From NCBI GenBank assembly GCA_023664705.1, contig JAMPFE010000011.1, forward strand, positions 48,025-90,944: a DNA stretch of 42,920 nt, read 5' to 3'. The position numbers and the translations under genes are program-made. The notes beneath the pieces were generated by a model, which was given only the letters and a program-made list of their open reading frames with translations, was not told the origin of the DNA and made no database searches. This stretch comes from Lachnospiraceae bacterium (GTDB taxonomy: Bacteria; Bacillota; Clostridia; Oscillospirales; Ruminococcaceae). Below are positions 8,017 through 16,130 of the stretch, in pieces. The stretch's first letter is position 1, and each line of letters starts with the position of its first letter.

Positions 8017-8085
8017 TTGCAGTCTTTTGCAGTTGGCGTGCAGTGATTTGCAGTTGTTTTGCAGTTTTTTGCGGTTAATTACAGT
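8017..8085. repeat. helically phased TTGCAGT array
   Basis: GCAG (last one ACAG) occurs at 8019, 8029, 8040, 8050, 8061, 8071 and 8081, steps of 10, 11, 10, 11, 10 and 10 bp, each within a T-rich setting. Two further GCAG lie at 8173 and 8183. The spacing matches one helical turn. No known binding site is recognised; it may be a bent-DNA element or a 10/11-bp minisatellite. Confidence 0.65.
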
Positions 8086-8263
8086 TTTGGATTGTAAATA
8101 TTTGGAAGCACTGTAATTTTATGTTAAAATCTGGAATTTGCGGTGCTAACTAATTTGCAATCGAAAAAGTTTGCAGTGAATTGCAGTTTTTCGTTGGGTG
8201 GATTTTTTGTCGGATTACGTTTCTTTTATTTTTACACTAACTTCGTGCAAGAGGACACCCTTC

Positions 8264-8375
8264 GGGAGAGGGGGGAACCGGAAAATCCGACAAAAATGCG
8301 GAGTTCCCCCCTCTCCCTACGGGTTTCCTCTTCCGATTACCTTCCCCTCCCCCTCTCCCCCTTTTCCGCATTTTT
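8264..8375. repeat. overlapping long palindromes in a gene-free spacer
   Basis: A perfect 15-bp inverted repeat (8264-8278 with 8303-8317, GGGAGAGGGGGGAAC arms, 24-nt loop) overlaps a second perfect 11-bp one (AAAAATGCGGA, 8292-8302 with 8365-8375). The first extends outward with ACCC/GGGT after a 3-nt mismatch. The two pairings are mutually exclusive. Confidence 0.75.
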
Positions 8376-8474
8376 CGGTTGACGAGGGCAAAAACGCGCA
8401 TTGTTCAAGCGTGAGGTTCAATAGGCGTGGCTCTCCGCACTGCTCAAAATGCGGACTTAGGCGCGCTGTCGACG

Positions 8475-8552
8475 CTCGCTTGGGTTTCCGAAAGGCGGAG
8501 CTCGCTTGGGTTTCCGAAAGGTGACGCTCGCTTGGGTTTCCAAAGGGCGACG
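8475..8552. repeat. three 26-bp tandem repeats
   Basis: Units starting CTCGCTTGGGTTTCC begin at 8475, 8501 and 8527, period 26 bp, slightly degenerate. They run into an 8-bp palindrome (AAAGGGCG A CGCCCTTT, 8542-8558) and a GC-rich hairpin (8566-8574 with 8581-8590). No spacers, so not CRISPR. Confidence 0.75.
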
Positions 8553-8684
8553 CCCTTTGGCGAGGGGTTGGGGGCGGAGTCCCCACAACCTCCCACCTCG
8601 GAGGGGTGCTGCGCTAAATAATTTATTATTACTTCAAAAAATTGCCTTTTTTCGTAAAAAATTTGTAAATTATTTACAAAACTA

Positions 8685-8713
8685 TTGAAATTCCAAAAAA
8701 ACTATGCTATAAT
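8685..8713 (+). promoter_or_regulatory. promoter of phosphoglucomutase
   Basis: TTGAAA at 8685-8690 and TATAAT at 8708-8713, 17 bp apart, with TGC directly before the -10 (extended -10). Confidence 0.85.
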
Positions 8714-8754
8714 GTAATCGTTATTATAAATATTTTTTCAGGAGGTTTCTTCTT

Positions 8755-10470
8755 ATGGCAGATATTCAGAAAATCTACGAGCTGTGGCTGGACAAGGCCG
8801 TGGCGGACCCCGACCTCAAGACCGAGCTGGAGAGCGTTTCCGCCGACGAGGAGGGCAAAAACGACCGCTTCTACCGCGACCTCGAATTCGGTACGGGCGG
8901 TCTGCGCGGCGTTATCGGCGCGGGCACCAACCGCATGAACGTGTACACAGTCAAGAAGGCTACTCAGGGGCTTGCCGAGTATATCCTTGAAAACGGCGTT
9001 GAAAAGCGCGTCGCTATCGGCTACGACAGCCGCAACAAGTCGAGCTATTTCGCGAAGAGCGCTGCCGAGGTGCTTGCCGCGAACGGCATTAAGGTACATA
9101 TTTATAAGGAGCTTATGCCGACGCCTATGCTTTCATGGGCGGTGCGCAGACTGAACTGCGGCGCGGGCATCGTGGTCACGGCGTCTCACAATCCCGCGAA
9201 GTACAACGGCTACAAGGCTTACGGCTCGGACGGCTGCCAGCTCACTCTCGAGGCGGCGGATATCGTGCTGTCGAAGATAAACAAGATAGATATTTTTAAC
9301 GGCGTGAAGTCCGTTGATTTTGACAAGGCTGTCGCGGACGGAAGCGTTTGCTACATCGAGGACGGCATTATTGACGAGTATATCGCGAAGGTGCGCGAGC
9401 AGAGCCTGCACAGCGACCTTGTGCCGACGAGCAATCTTAAGGTCGTGTACACGCCGCTTAACGGGACGGGAAACAAGCCCGTGCGCCGTATTCTGAAGGA
9501 GATAGGCGTTAAGGACGTTGTTGTCGTGCCGGAGCAGGAGAACCCCGACGGGAACTTCCCGACATGTCCGTTCCCGAACCCGGAGATACGCGAGGCGCTG
9601 CAATGCGGGCTGGACCTCTGCGAGAAGGAGAAGCCCGATCTGCTGCTGGCGACCGACCCCGACTGCGACCGCGTGGGCATCGCGGTGCCCGACGGCGACC
9701 GCTACGAGCTGTTTACGGGCAACGAGACGGGCGCACTGCTGCTCGAATATATCTGCAAGGAGCGCATTGCCCTCGGGAAGATGCCGAAGAACCCCGTTGC
9801 CGTTAAGACGATCGTGACGTCGGACATCACAAAGGCTATCTGCGCGAAGTACGGCGTGGAGCTGCGCGAGGTGCTGACGGGCTTTAAGTTTATCGGCGAA
9901 CAGATCGGGCTGCTCGAAAAGGACGGCGAGGAGGAGCGCTATATTTTCGGTTTCGAGGAGAGCTACGGCTACCTCGCGGGCGGCTATGTGCGCGATAAGG
10001 ACGCGGTCGTGGCTTCCATGCTCATCTGCGAGATGGCGGCGTACTACCGCACCAAGGGAATTTCGCTTATCGAGGCGCGTCGTAAGATGTACGAGGAGTA
10101 CGGCGTGTATTTCAACAAGCTCGGCAACTTCACCTGCGAGGGCGCGAGCGGCATGGAGCGCATGAAGGAGATAATGGCGGGGCTGCGGGCGAACGCTCCC
10201 AAGACCATTGGCGGGCTGAACGTGCTTGCCGTGACCGACTACACGGCTTCCGTAAAGACCATGGCGGACGGCTCAACGAGCGCGGTGACGCTGCCGAAGT
10301 CGGACGTTATCACCTACAACCTCGAGGACGACGCTTCCGTTATCATCAGACCCTCGGGCACGGAGCCGAAGATAAAGGTCTACTACACCACGAAGGGCGC
10401 GGACAAGGATGCGGCTGTCGCGCTTCAGGAGAAGCTTTCGGCGGATTTCACAAAAATTATCGGATTTTGA
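8755..10470 (+). CDS. alpha-phosphoglucomutase / phospho-sugar mutase
   Basis: This interconverts glucose 1-phosphate and glucose 6-phosphate (PgcA-like; phosphomannose is possible). The 571-residue protein belongs to the alpha-D-phosphohexomutase family and has all four domains: the phosphoserine loop VVTASHNPAKYNGYK with Ser144, the Mg-binding TDPDCDR (Asp301, 303, 305), the sugar-binding GFEESYGYLAG, and the phosphate-binding RPSGTEPKIKVYY near the C-terminus. Length is typical of Firmicutes PgcA. AGGAGG at 8740-8745 defines ATG 8755. It has its own promoter and stands as a single gene. It links galactose breakdown to glycolysis and glycogen or cell-envelope sugar synthesis. Specificity between glucose and mannose is not certain. 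Confidence 0.92.
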   Translation: MADIQKIYELWLDKAVADPDLKTELESVSADEEGKNDRFYRDLEFGTGGLRGVIGAGTNRMNVYTVKKATQGLAEYILENGVEKRVAIGYDSRNKSSYFAKSAAEVLAANGIKVHIYKELMPTPMLSWAVRRLNCGAGIVVTASHNPAKYNGYKAYGSDGCQLTLEAADIVLSKINKIDIFNGVKSVDFDKAVADGSVCYIEDGIIDEYIAKVREQSLHSDLVPTSNLKVVYTPLNGTGNKPVRRILKEIGVKDVVVVPEQENPDGNFPTCPFPNPEIREALQCGLDLCEKEKPDLLLATDPDCDRVGIAVPDGDRYELFTGNETGALLLEYICKERIALGKMPKNPVAVKTIVTSDITKAICAKYGVELREVLTGFKFIGEQIGLLEKDGEEERYIFGFEESYGYLAGGYVRDKDAVVASMLICEMAAYYRTKGISLIEARRKMYEEYGVYFNKLGNFTCEGASGMERMKEIMAGLRANAPKTIGGLNVLAVTDYTASVKTMADGSTSAVTLPKSDVITYNLEDDASVIIRPSGTEPKIKVYYTTKGADKDAAVALQEKLSADFTKIIGF

Positions 10471-10514
10471 GCCGTAAATTCTACAAAACTTCATAAGAAA
10501 ATTGATAAAACCGC

Positions 10515-10543
10515 TTGATTTTTTTAAATAGATGTGGTATAAT
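10515..10543 (+). promoter_or_regulatory. promoter of rpmE
   Basis: TTGATT at 10515-10520 and TATAAT at 10538-10543, 17 bp apart, with TGG directly before the -10. Confidence 0.85.
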
Positions 10544-10584
10544 TGATGAGTATTATGATGTAAATACGGATTGAGGTGACAATC

Positions 10585-10788
10585 ATGAAAGAGGGAATTC
10601 ATCCCGCATACGAGGCTACAACTATCAAGTGCGCCTGCGGAAACGTTATAGAAACGCGTTCCACGAAGAAGGACATCAAGGTGGAGATCTGCTCGAAGTG
10701 CCACCCGTTCTATACCGGTAAACAGAAGCTGGTTGACAGCGGCGGACGCGTTGACAGATTTAAGAAGCGCTATAATCTGGGCAAGTAA
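10585..10788 (+). CDS. rpmE: 50S ribosomal protein L31 (zinc-binding form)
   Basis: L31 is a small protein bridging the large and small ribosomal subunits. The 67-residue product starts MKEGIHPAYEATTIKCACG and keeps the zinc cysteines Cys16, Cys18, Cys36 and Cys39 (CSKCHPFYTG), so it is the zinc-containing C+ type. ATG 10585 follows GAGGTGA; GTG 10576 lies inside that ribosome site and is rejected. It is monocistronic, with a good promoter upstream and a strong terminator downstream. Assignment is firm. Confidence 0.97.
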   Translation: MKEGIHPAYEATTIKCACGNVIETRSTKKDIKVEICSKCHPFYTGKQKLVDSGGRVDRFKKRYNLGK

Positions 10789-10810
10789 GCGCTTGACGTT
10801 CTCAAAAACG

Positions 10811-10845
10811 AAACTCACGCATAATTCTTGTGCGTGAGTTTTTGT
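10811..10845 (+). terminator. intrinsic terminator of rpmE
   Basis: An 11-bp perfect stem (AAACTCACGCA at 10811-10821 with TGCGTGAGTTT at 10831-10841) and a 9-nt loop, running into T's. Confidence 0.9.
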
Positions 10846-10885
10846 TGTCGTCGGGGCGAAATTTGTCGGTTTGCGGGGGGATATT

Positions 10886-11503
10886 TTGGAATACAGGACC
10901 ATTGCCGAACGCTGCGAGGCGCGGTTTGTCGAGAAAAAATCGGAGTTTATCGGATATCTCGCGCCCGCGGACAGCGAGGAACGGGCTGTCGCGTTTATAA
11001 ACGAGATACGCGCCATGCACCGCAAGGCGACGCACAATTGCTACGCGTATATCCTCCGCGGGGGCTCGGCGCGGCACTCCGACGACGGGGAGCCCTCGGG
11101 GACGGCGGGCGTGCCGATTTACGAGGTGCTGCGCAGAGAGGGGCTGACGGACGTCGCGTGCGTGGTGACGCGGTACTTCGGCGGCGTGCTGCTCGGCGCG
11201 GGAGGGCTCGTGCGGGCGTATACGCGCGGCGCGAAGGACGCGGTCGACGCGGCTAAGATAAGGGTCATGGCTATGGCGGCGCGGCTGGAGCTCTCGCTGG
11301 ACTATTCGCTGTACGGGCGGCTGCCGCAGATCTTTTCCGAGTTTGACGCGCGGGTCTCCTCGGAGGAGTTCGCCGATAATGTGCGGTTGACGCTTTTTGT
11401 GCGGGAGGAGCTTGCAGAAAGGCTCACGGAGGAGCTCATTGACAGCTGCAATGGGAAAATTGTTGTGGAATGTGCACAAAAGATGTGGTTTGATTTTGCG
11501 TAA
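10886..11503 (+). CDS. yigZ: YigZ/IMPACT family protein
   Basis: This 205-residue member of the UPF0029/IMPACT family is widespread in bacteria and resembles the eukaryotic GCN2 regulator; its bacterial role is not settled. Family motifs are FVEKKSEFIGY, ATHNCYAYI, SDDGEPSGTAGVPI and VTRYFGGVLLGAGGLVRAYT, followed by a ferredoxin-like C-terminal domain. TTG 10886 was chosen because GGGGGGA lies just upstream and because homologues start with this MEYRTI-like stretch; TTG 10871 is in frame but sits before the ribosome site. Two diverged copies of its last 30-40 codons follow the stop (11516-11749). Confidence 0.9.
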   Translation: MEYRTIAERCEARFVEKKSEFIGYLAPADSEERAVAFINEIRAMHRKATHNCYAYILRGGSARHSDDGEPSGTAGVPIYEVLRREGLTDVACVVTRYFGGVLLGAGGLVRAYTRGAKDAVDAAKIRVMAMAARLELSLDYSLYGRLPQIFSEFDARVSSEEFADNVRLTLFVREELAERLTEELIDSCNGKIVVECAQKMWFDFA

Positions 11504-11515
11504 AGTGCCGATTTT

Positions 11516-11749
11516 CGATAATGCGAGGTTGACGCTTTTTGTGAGGGAGGAGATTGCAGACGGCTGTGGCGGGAAAATCGTTGTGGAATGTGTACAAAAG
11601 ATGTGGTTTGATTTTGCGTAAAGTGCCGTTTTTCGATAATGCGAGAATGCGTTTCGTGCGGGAAGAGATTGTTGACGGCTGCGGCGGGAAAATTGTTGTG
11701 GAATGTGTATGAAAAACTTTGTTTGATTTTGTGAGAAATGCCGAATTTT
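11516..11749 (+). pseudogene. two tandem copies of the yigZ 3' end
   Basis: After the yigZ stop the tail of the gene repeats twice: 11516-11633 (118 bp) and 11634-11749 (116 bp), compared with the genuine tail at 11374-11515, which has 24 extra bases. The copies still read DNARLTLFVREEIADGCGGK...FDFA-stop and DNARMRFVREEIVDGCGGK...ECV-stop, each in a different frame and with no start. Differences between the two copies are mostly synonymous. They fill the stretch between yigZ and dgt; no other gene is seen there. Confidence 0.85.
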
Positions 11750-11816
11750 AAAAATAAAAAAGGTGTAACGGGGTCGAAAATTGTATATATTTATAGAGAG
11801 GAAAGGAGTGGTCGAG

Positions 11817-12827
11817 GTGCTGCCGCGCGAACGTACCATGGCGAACGAAAGGCTCATTTTGAGCGAATACGCGTGCAGATCCGAGGACAGCCGGGGGCGC
11901 GCCGTGTATGAGAAGCCCTGCGATTTCCGTACGGATTTTCAGCGCGACCGCGACCGCATTATCCACTGCAACTCCTTTCGCAGGCTGAAGCATAAGACGC
12001 AGGTGTTTCTTATCCCGCACAGCGACCACTACCGCACGAGGCTTACGCATACGCTGGAGGTGAGCCAGATCTCGCGCACCGTCGCGTGTGCGCTGGGGCT
12101 GAACGAGGACCTGACGGAGGCCGTTGCGCTGGGGCACGACCTCGGGCATACGCCGTTCGGACACGACGGAGAGCGCGTGCTGAACGGGCTGCTGCCGGGG
12201 GGGTTTGCGCATAATCTGCAAAGCAAGAGGGTCGTCGAGATCATCGAGAAGGACGGTCGGGGGCTGAACCTCACGTTCGAGGTGGTGGACGGCATCGTCG
12301 CGCACCGCGGCTCTTCCGCGCCGCCCGCGACCTTGGAAGGTTGGGTCGTGCGGTTCTGCGACAAGATAGCGTACATAAACCACGACATCGAGGACGCTAT
12401 TCGCGGCGGCGTTATCGGGCAGAGAGATTTGCCCGAGTTCCCCGTGAGGATACTCGGGGAGACGAAATCCGCGCGGATAACGAGCCTTGTGCGCTCGCTC
12501 GCCGAAAACAGCGGCAGGGAGATAGCGTTTGACGAGACGACCCAAAGGGCGTTCGACGAGCTGCGCGAATTTATGTTTGAGCGCGTTTACAGAGCAGCGC
12601 CGACCGTTGCCGAAAAGGACAAGGCGGGGCATATCGTTGAGTATCTGTACGAATATTTTTATAAAAATAAGGACGAGATGCCCGCGCTTTACAAGGAGAT
12701 TGCAGAGCGTGACGGGTTGGAGGTTGCCGTGGGGGACTATATCAGCGGCATGACCGATGAATACGCGGTGGACTATTTCAGCAAGCTGTGTATTCCGAGG
12801 GGTTGGAACAGCGGGTATATTTCGTGA
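11817..12827 (+). CDS. dgt: dGTP triphosphohydrolase-like HD protein
   Basis: This HD-domain enzyme releases tripolyphosphate from dNTPs, usually dGTP, and so affects nucleotide pools. The 336-residue protein shows RDRDRIIHCNSFRRLKHKTQVF, HTLEVSQISR, and the metal-binding GHDLGHTPFGHDGE with His107-Asp108. Placement upstream of dnaG and rpoD is common in clostridia. GTG 11817 is preferred because AAAGGAG at 11802-11808 lies 8 nt upstream and homologues begin near this LPRER segment; ATG 11838 is the alternative. The last 130 or so codons are duplicated directly behind the stop (12832-13227), in the same frame, which is unusual. The true substrate may differ from dGTP. Confidence 0.92.
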   Translation: MLPRERTMANERLILSEYACRSEDSRGRAVYEKPCDFRTDFQRDRDRIIHCNSFRRLKHKTQVFLIPHSDHYRTRLTHTLEVSQISRTVACALGLNEDLTEAVALGHDLGHTPFGHDGERVLNGLLPGGFAHNLQSKRVVEIIEKDGRGLNLTFEVVDGIVAHRGSSAPPATLEGWVVRFCDKIAYINHDIEDAIRGGVIGQRDLPEFPVRILGETKSARITSLVRSLAENSGREIAFDETTQRAFDELREFMFERVYRAAPTVAEKDKAGHIVEYLYEYFYKNKDEMPALYKEIAERDGLEVAVGDYISGMTDEYAVDYFSKLCIPRGWNSGYIS

Positions 12828-13227
12828 CGCCAGTTCCCCGTGAGGATACTCGGGGAGACGAAATCCGCGCGGATAACGAGCCTTGTGCGCTCGCTTGCCG
12901 AAAACAGCGGCAGGGAGATAGCGTTTGACGAGACGACCCAAAAGGCGTTCGACGAGCTGCGCGAATTTATGTTCGAGCGCGTTTACAGAGCCGCGCCGAC
13001 CGTTGCCGAAAAGGACAAGGCGGGGCATATCGTCGAGTATCTGTACGAGTATTTTTATAAGAACAAGGATGAGATGCCCGCGCTTTACAAGGAGATTGCC
13101 GAACGCGACGGGTTGGAGGTCGCCGTGGGGGATTATATCAGCGGTATGACCGATGAATACGCCGTGGACTATTTCAGCAAGCTGTGTATACCGAAGGGTT
13201 GGAATAGCGGGTATATTTCGTGATGTC
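12436..13227 (+). repeat. exact-boundary tandem duplication, 2 x 396 bp, of the dgt 3' end
   Basis: Unit 1 (12436-12831) is the end of dgt; unit 2 (12832-13227) starts at the next base. The period of 396 bp is 132 codons, so the frame is kept, separated by the dgt TGA. I count about 19 base differences, of which about 17 are synonymous and two give Arg-to-Lys. Confidence 0.93.
12840..13223 (+). pseudogene. detached dgt C-terminal copy
   Basis: An open frame of 127 codons, from GTG 12840 to TGA 13223, repeats the helical C-terminal part of dgt almost without amino-acid change (RILGETKSARITS ... GYIS). It lacks the HD catalytic domain and no ribosome-binding site precedes GTG 12840, so it is probably untranslated on its own. 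Readthrough of the dgt TGA would fuse it in frame. Its protein sequence is strikingly preserved relative to its DNA, so it may be recent, maintained by selection before duplication, or an assembly product of strain variants. Confidence 0.75.
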
Positions 13228-13245
13228 GGCAGAAAAGAGGGTAAA

Positions 13246-14991
13246 ATGCGTCTTTCCGAGGATTTTATGCGTGAGCTGCACGACAGGAACGACATAGCGT
13301 CGATAGCGCGCGAATACGTCGAGTTGAAGCGCTCGGGCAGCTCGTATATGTGCCGATGCCCGTTTCATTCGGAGAAAACCCCGTCGTGCAGCATTTCCCC
13401 CGACAAGGGGCTGTTCCACTGCTTCGGCTGCGGAGCGGGCGGCGACGTGGTGACGTTTATACGGCTTATCGAGAACCTCGACTATATGGACGCGGTGCGG
13501 TTTCTGGCGCAGAAGGCGGGTATGCCGATGCCCGAGGACAAGGACGACGGCTCCGCGAAAAAGCGGCAGCGGCTGTACGAGATGAACCGCGAGGCGGGGA
13601 AATATTTCCATAAGCGGCTCTTTTCGCCCGAGGGGGCGGTGGGGCTGGACTATCTGCGGCGGCGAGGGCTGTCCGAGCACACGATAAGGCGCTTCGGGCT
13701 GGGGTATGCCGACGACGATTATCACGCCTTGCATTATTATATGAAGTCGCTGGGGTTTTCGGATTACGAGCTGACGGACGGGTCGCTGTTGGCGACGAAC
13801 AACAACAAGATTTACGATAAGTTCAGGAACCGCGTGATGTTCCCGATATTCGATACGCGGAAAAACGTCGCGGCGTTCGGCGGGAGGACGCTCTCGGAGG
13901 ACAAGAATATCCCGAAGTACCTTAACAGCGCGGAAACGCCTATCTTCCACAAGAGCGATATGCTGTTCGCGATGAATATTGCCAAGAGCTCGAAGGCGGA
14001 CTATTTTATACTTTGCGAGGGGTATATGGACGTTATTTCGCTGCATCAGGCGGGCTTCGACAGCGCGGTCGCGTCGCTGGGAACGTCGCTTACGGCGCAG
14101 CAGGCGAATATGATCTCGCGGCTGGGCAAGAAGGAGGTCATTCTCTCCTACGACAGCGACGGGGCGGGACAAGCCGCAGCCTCGCGCGGGATAAATCTGC
14201 TGTCGGAGGCGGGGGTGCGGGCGCGCGTTCTGAAAATGAGCGGCGCGAAGGACCCCGACGAGTTCATAAAAAAATACGGCGCGGAGGCGTTCGGGCTGCT
14301 TATCGAGAAGTCGGGCAGCGCTATCGCTTACGAAATGGACAAGCTTGCGGCGGGACTCGACCTTAACTCCGACGACGGGCGGGCGGCTTACCTTAAAAAG
14401 GCGGTGGCGTTTCTGGCGCAGATAAGCAACGACATCGACAGGTCTGTGTACATAAGCCGCGCGGCGAGGGAGTCCTCTATCCCGGCGGAGACCGTGAAAG
14501 CGGCTGTCGAGAGGGAGATGGCGCGCAGCAGAGGAAAGGCGCAAAAAAAACTGCAGAACACCGCGCTGAGACCCGCGCCCGACAGGATAAATCCCGGGTC
14601 GGCGAGGACGCCGAGGGAGGAAAAGGCGGAGCGGGGGATAATATGCTATCTGTTCCGTAATCCCGAGGCGCTGGGAAAAATTTCCTCGGAGCTTAAAAGA
14701 GATTTTGTGACGGCTTTTAACAAGCGGGTTTACGAATTTCTGGCAAAAACGATAGCGGATGGGGAAAATCCCGACATTTCCTTGTTTAACGAGGAATTTG
14801 ACGCTATGGAAATGGGCAGAATATTGCAGATAGTGAGCGACGATATGTTCGCCAACGACGCGACGGCGCTGGCGGATTTTATAGACGTTATCAACAATTA
14901 CGGCAGCGGCGGCGCGGACAAGCGGTACGGCGAAATGTCCGACGAGGAGCTGCTGAAACAGGCGCAGAAGCTAAAGGAGAAGAGAAAGTAA
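13246..14991 (+). CDS. dnaG: DNA primase
   Basis: DnaG makes RNA primers at the replication fork. The 581-residue protein has the N-terminal CHC2 zinc finger (Cys38, His41, Cys59, Cys62 in CPFH...FHCFGC), the RNA-polymerase core with YLRRRGLSEHTIRRFGLGY, and a Toprim domain with Glu258 (CEGYMDV) and Asp303/Asp305 (YDSDGAG). A helicase-binding C-terminal region follows. ATG 13246 has AGAGGG upstream; the frame is open further back through the dgt copy but with no family similarity. Its TAA shares one base with the rpoD start, so primase and sigma factor are coupled, as in the macromolecular synthesis operon. Assignment is firm. Confidence 0.97.
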   Translation: MRLSEDFMRELHDRNDIASIAREYVELKRSGSSYMCRCPFHSEKTPSCSISPDKGLFHCFGCGAGGDVVTFIRLIENLDYMDAVRFLAQKAGMPMPEDKDDGSAKKRQRLYEMNREAGKYFHKRLFSPEGAVGLDYLRRRGLSEHTIRRFGLGYADDDYHALHYYMKSLGFSDYELTDGSLLATNNNKIYDKFRNRVMFPIFDTRKNVAAFGGRTLSEDKNIPKYLNSAETPIFHKSDMLFAMNIAKSSKADYFILCEGYMDVISLHQAGFDSAVASLGTSLTAQQANMISRLGKKEVILSYDSDGAGQAAASRGINLLSEAGVRARVLKMSGAKDPDEFIKKYGAEAFGLLIEKSGSAIAYEMDKLAAGLDLNSDDGRAAYLKKAVAFLAQISNDIDRSVYISRAARESSIPAETVKAAVEREMARSRGKAQKKLQNTALRPAPDRINPGSARTPREEKAERGIICYLFRNPEALGKISSELKRDFVTAFNKRVYEFLAKTIADGENPDISLFNEEFDAMEMGRILQIVSDDMFANDATALADFIDVINNYGSGGADKRYGEMSDEELLKQAQKLKEKRK

Positions 14992-16079
14992 TGAGTGAAA
15001 ACAGCGGAACACCCAACGTTCTGGAGGAGTTGTTCAATCAGGGAAAGCAGAAGGGAAGCCTTACCGCGAAGGAGATCACCGACGCGCTTGAGGAGCTGAA
15101 CTTCGACGCCGAACAGATCAACCGCATTTTTGACAAGATAGTCAATATGAATATCAAGATCGTCGACAACTTTGACGCAGACCTCGATATTGACAGCATA
15201 CTCGACTATTCCGACAGGGATTTTTCGGATAATCCCGAGGCGGACATTATGCTGCCCGACGATTCGGTGAAGAGCTTCCTTAAGGACATAGGCAGGATAC
15301 CTCTGCTGTCGACCGAGGAGGAGATAGAGCTTGCCGCGCGCATGGAGGCGGGCGACGATTACGCGAAAAAGCGCCTTATAGAGGCCAATCTCCGGCTGGT
15401 GGTGAGCATTGCCAAAAAATACGTGCGGCGCGGAATGCAGTTCCTCGACCTTATTCAGGAGGGGAATATGGGGCTGATAAAGGCGGTCGAGAAGTTTGAC
15501 TACACGAAGGGCTTCAAGTTTTCGACCTACGCGACATGGTGGATAAGGCAGTCGATAACGCGCGCTATCGCCGACCAAGCGAGGACTATACGTATTCCCG
15601 TGCATATGGTGGAGACGATTACCAAGGTGAAGAAGGCGCAGAGCCAGCTTCTGCACGAGAACGGCTGCGAGCCCTCCGAGGAGGAGATAGCGGAGCATTT
15701 GAACATGAGCGTTGAAAAGGTGCGGGAGATAATACGCATAGCGCAGGATCCCGTGTCGCTGGAGACGCCTATCGGCGAGGAGGAGGACAGCCACCTGGGG
15801 GACTTTATCCCCGACGAGGGAGCGCCCTCGCCGGCGGACGAGGCGAGCAACTCGATGCTGAAGAAGATGCTCGGGGAGGTGTTGGACACGCTTACGGAAC
15901 GCGAAAAGCGCGTTATAATACTGCGCTTCGGGCTTATTGACGGACGACAGCGCACGCTTGAGGAGGTGGGTCAGGAATTTCAGGTGACAAGGGAAAGAAT
16001 ACGGCAGATAGAGACCAAGGCTCTGCGGAAGCTTCGCCATCCTACCAGAAGCAGAAAGCTGAAGGATTTTCTGGAATAA
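14991..16079 (+). CDS. rpoD: primary RNA polymerase sigma factor (RpoD/SigA)
   Basis: This is the housekeeping sigma factor. The 362-residue protein has a short acidic region 1.1, region 1.2 from about residue 91 (DSVKSFLKDIGRIPLL), region 2 (FLDLIQEGNMGLIKAVEKFDY, FSTYATWWIRQSITRAI), region 3, and region 4 ending TRERIRQIETKALRKLRHP...LKDFLE, which is the canonical C-terminus. Its start overlaps the dnaG stop by one base. A second sigma gene of the same type follows 51 bp downstream. This copy is closer to the SigA consensus, so it is taken as the primary factor. Confidence 0.96.
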   Translation: MSENSGTPNVLEELFNQGKQKGSLTAKEITDALEELNFDAEQINRIFDKIVNMNIKIVDNFDADLDIDSILDYSDRDFSDNPEADIMLPDDSVKSFLKDIGRIPLLSTEEEIELAARMEAGDDYAKKRLIEANLRLVVSIAKKYVRRGMQFLDLIQEGNMGLIKAVEKFDYTKGFKFSTYATWWIRQSITRAIADQARTIRIPVHMVETITKVKKAQSQLLHENGCEPSEEEIAEHLNMSVEKVREIIRIAQDPVSLETPIGEEEDSHLGDFIPDEGAPSPADEASNSMLKKMLGEVLDTLTEREKRVIILRFGLIDGRQRTLEEVGQEFQVTRERIRQIETKALRKLRHPTRSRKLKDFLE

Positions 16080-16130
16080 GTACATATTCGGCTGCGAACA
16101 CGGCTGCGAAGGCTTTGAAAGGATCATTAA

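Larger units (their letters stand above)
7874..8754. other. 880-bp gene-free, repeat-rich spacer
   Basis: No credible gene is present. From left to right it holds a possible coaX terminator, the dispersed stem-loop repeat, an AT-rich phased TTGCAGT array, GC-rich nested palindromes, 26-bp tandem repeats with hairpins, and the phosphoglucomutase promoter. Base composition switches sharply from AT-rich (7920-8230) to GC-rich (8240-8610) and back. Open frames here (for example 8143-8382) lack ribosome sites and read through the repeats. Confidence 0.7.

Noticed and set aside
8475..8552. Second CRISPR-like candidate (26-bp repeats)
   Set aside because: The units touch each other without spacers and are only three.
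8143..8621. Short open frames in the large spacer
   Set aside because: No ribosome sites, overlapping frames, low-complexity translations running through palindromes and repeats, and no recognisable domain.
12825..12827. Recoding of the dgt TGA (selenocysteine or programmed readthrough)
   Set aside because: The frame does continue into the duplicate, but dgt is full length at this stop and no downstream stem-loop of SECIS type is evident. Kept only as a test in the duplication finding.
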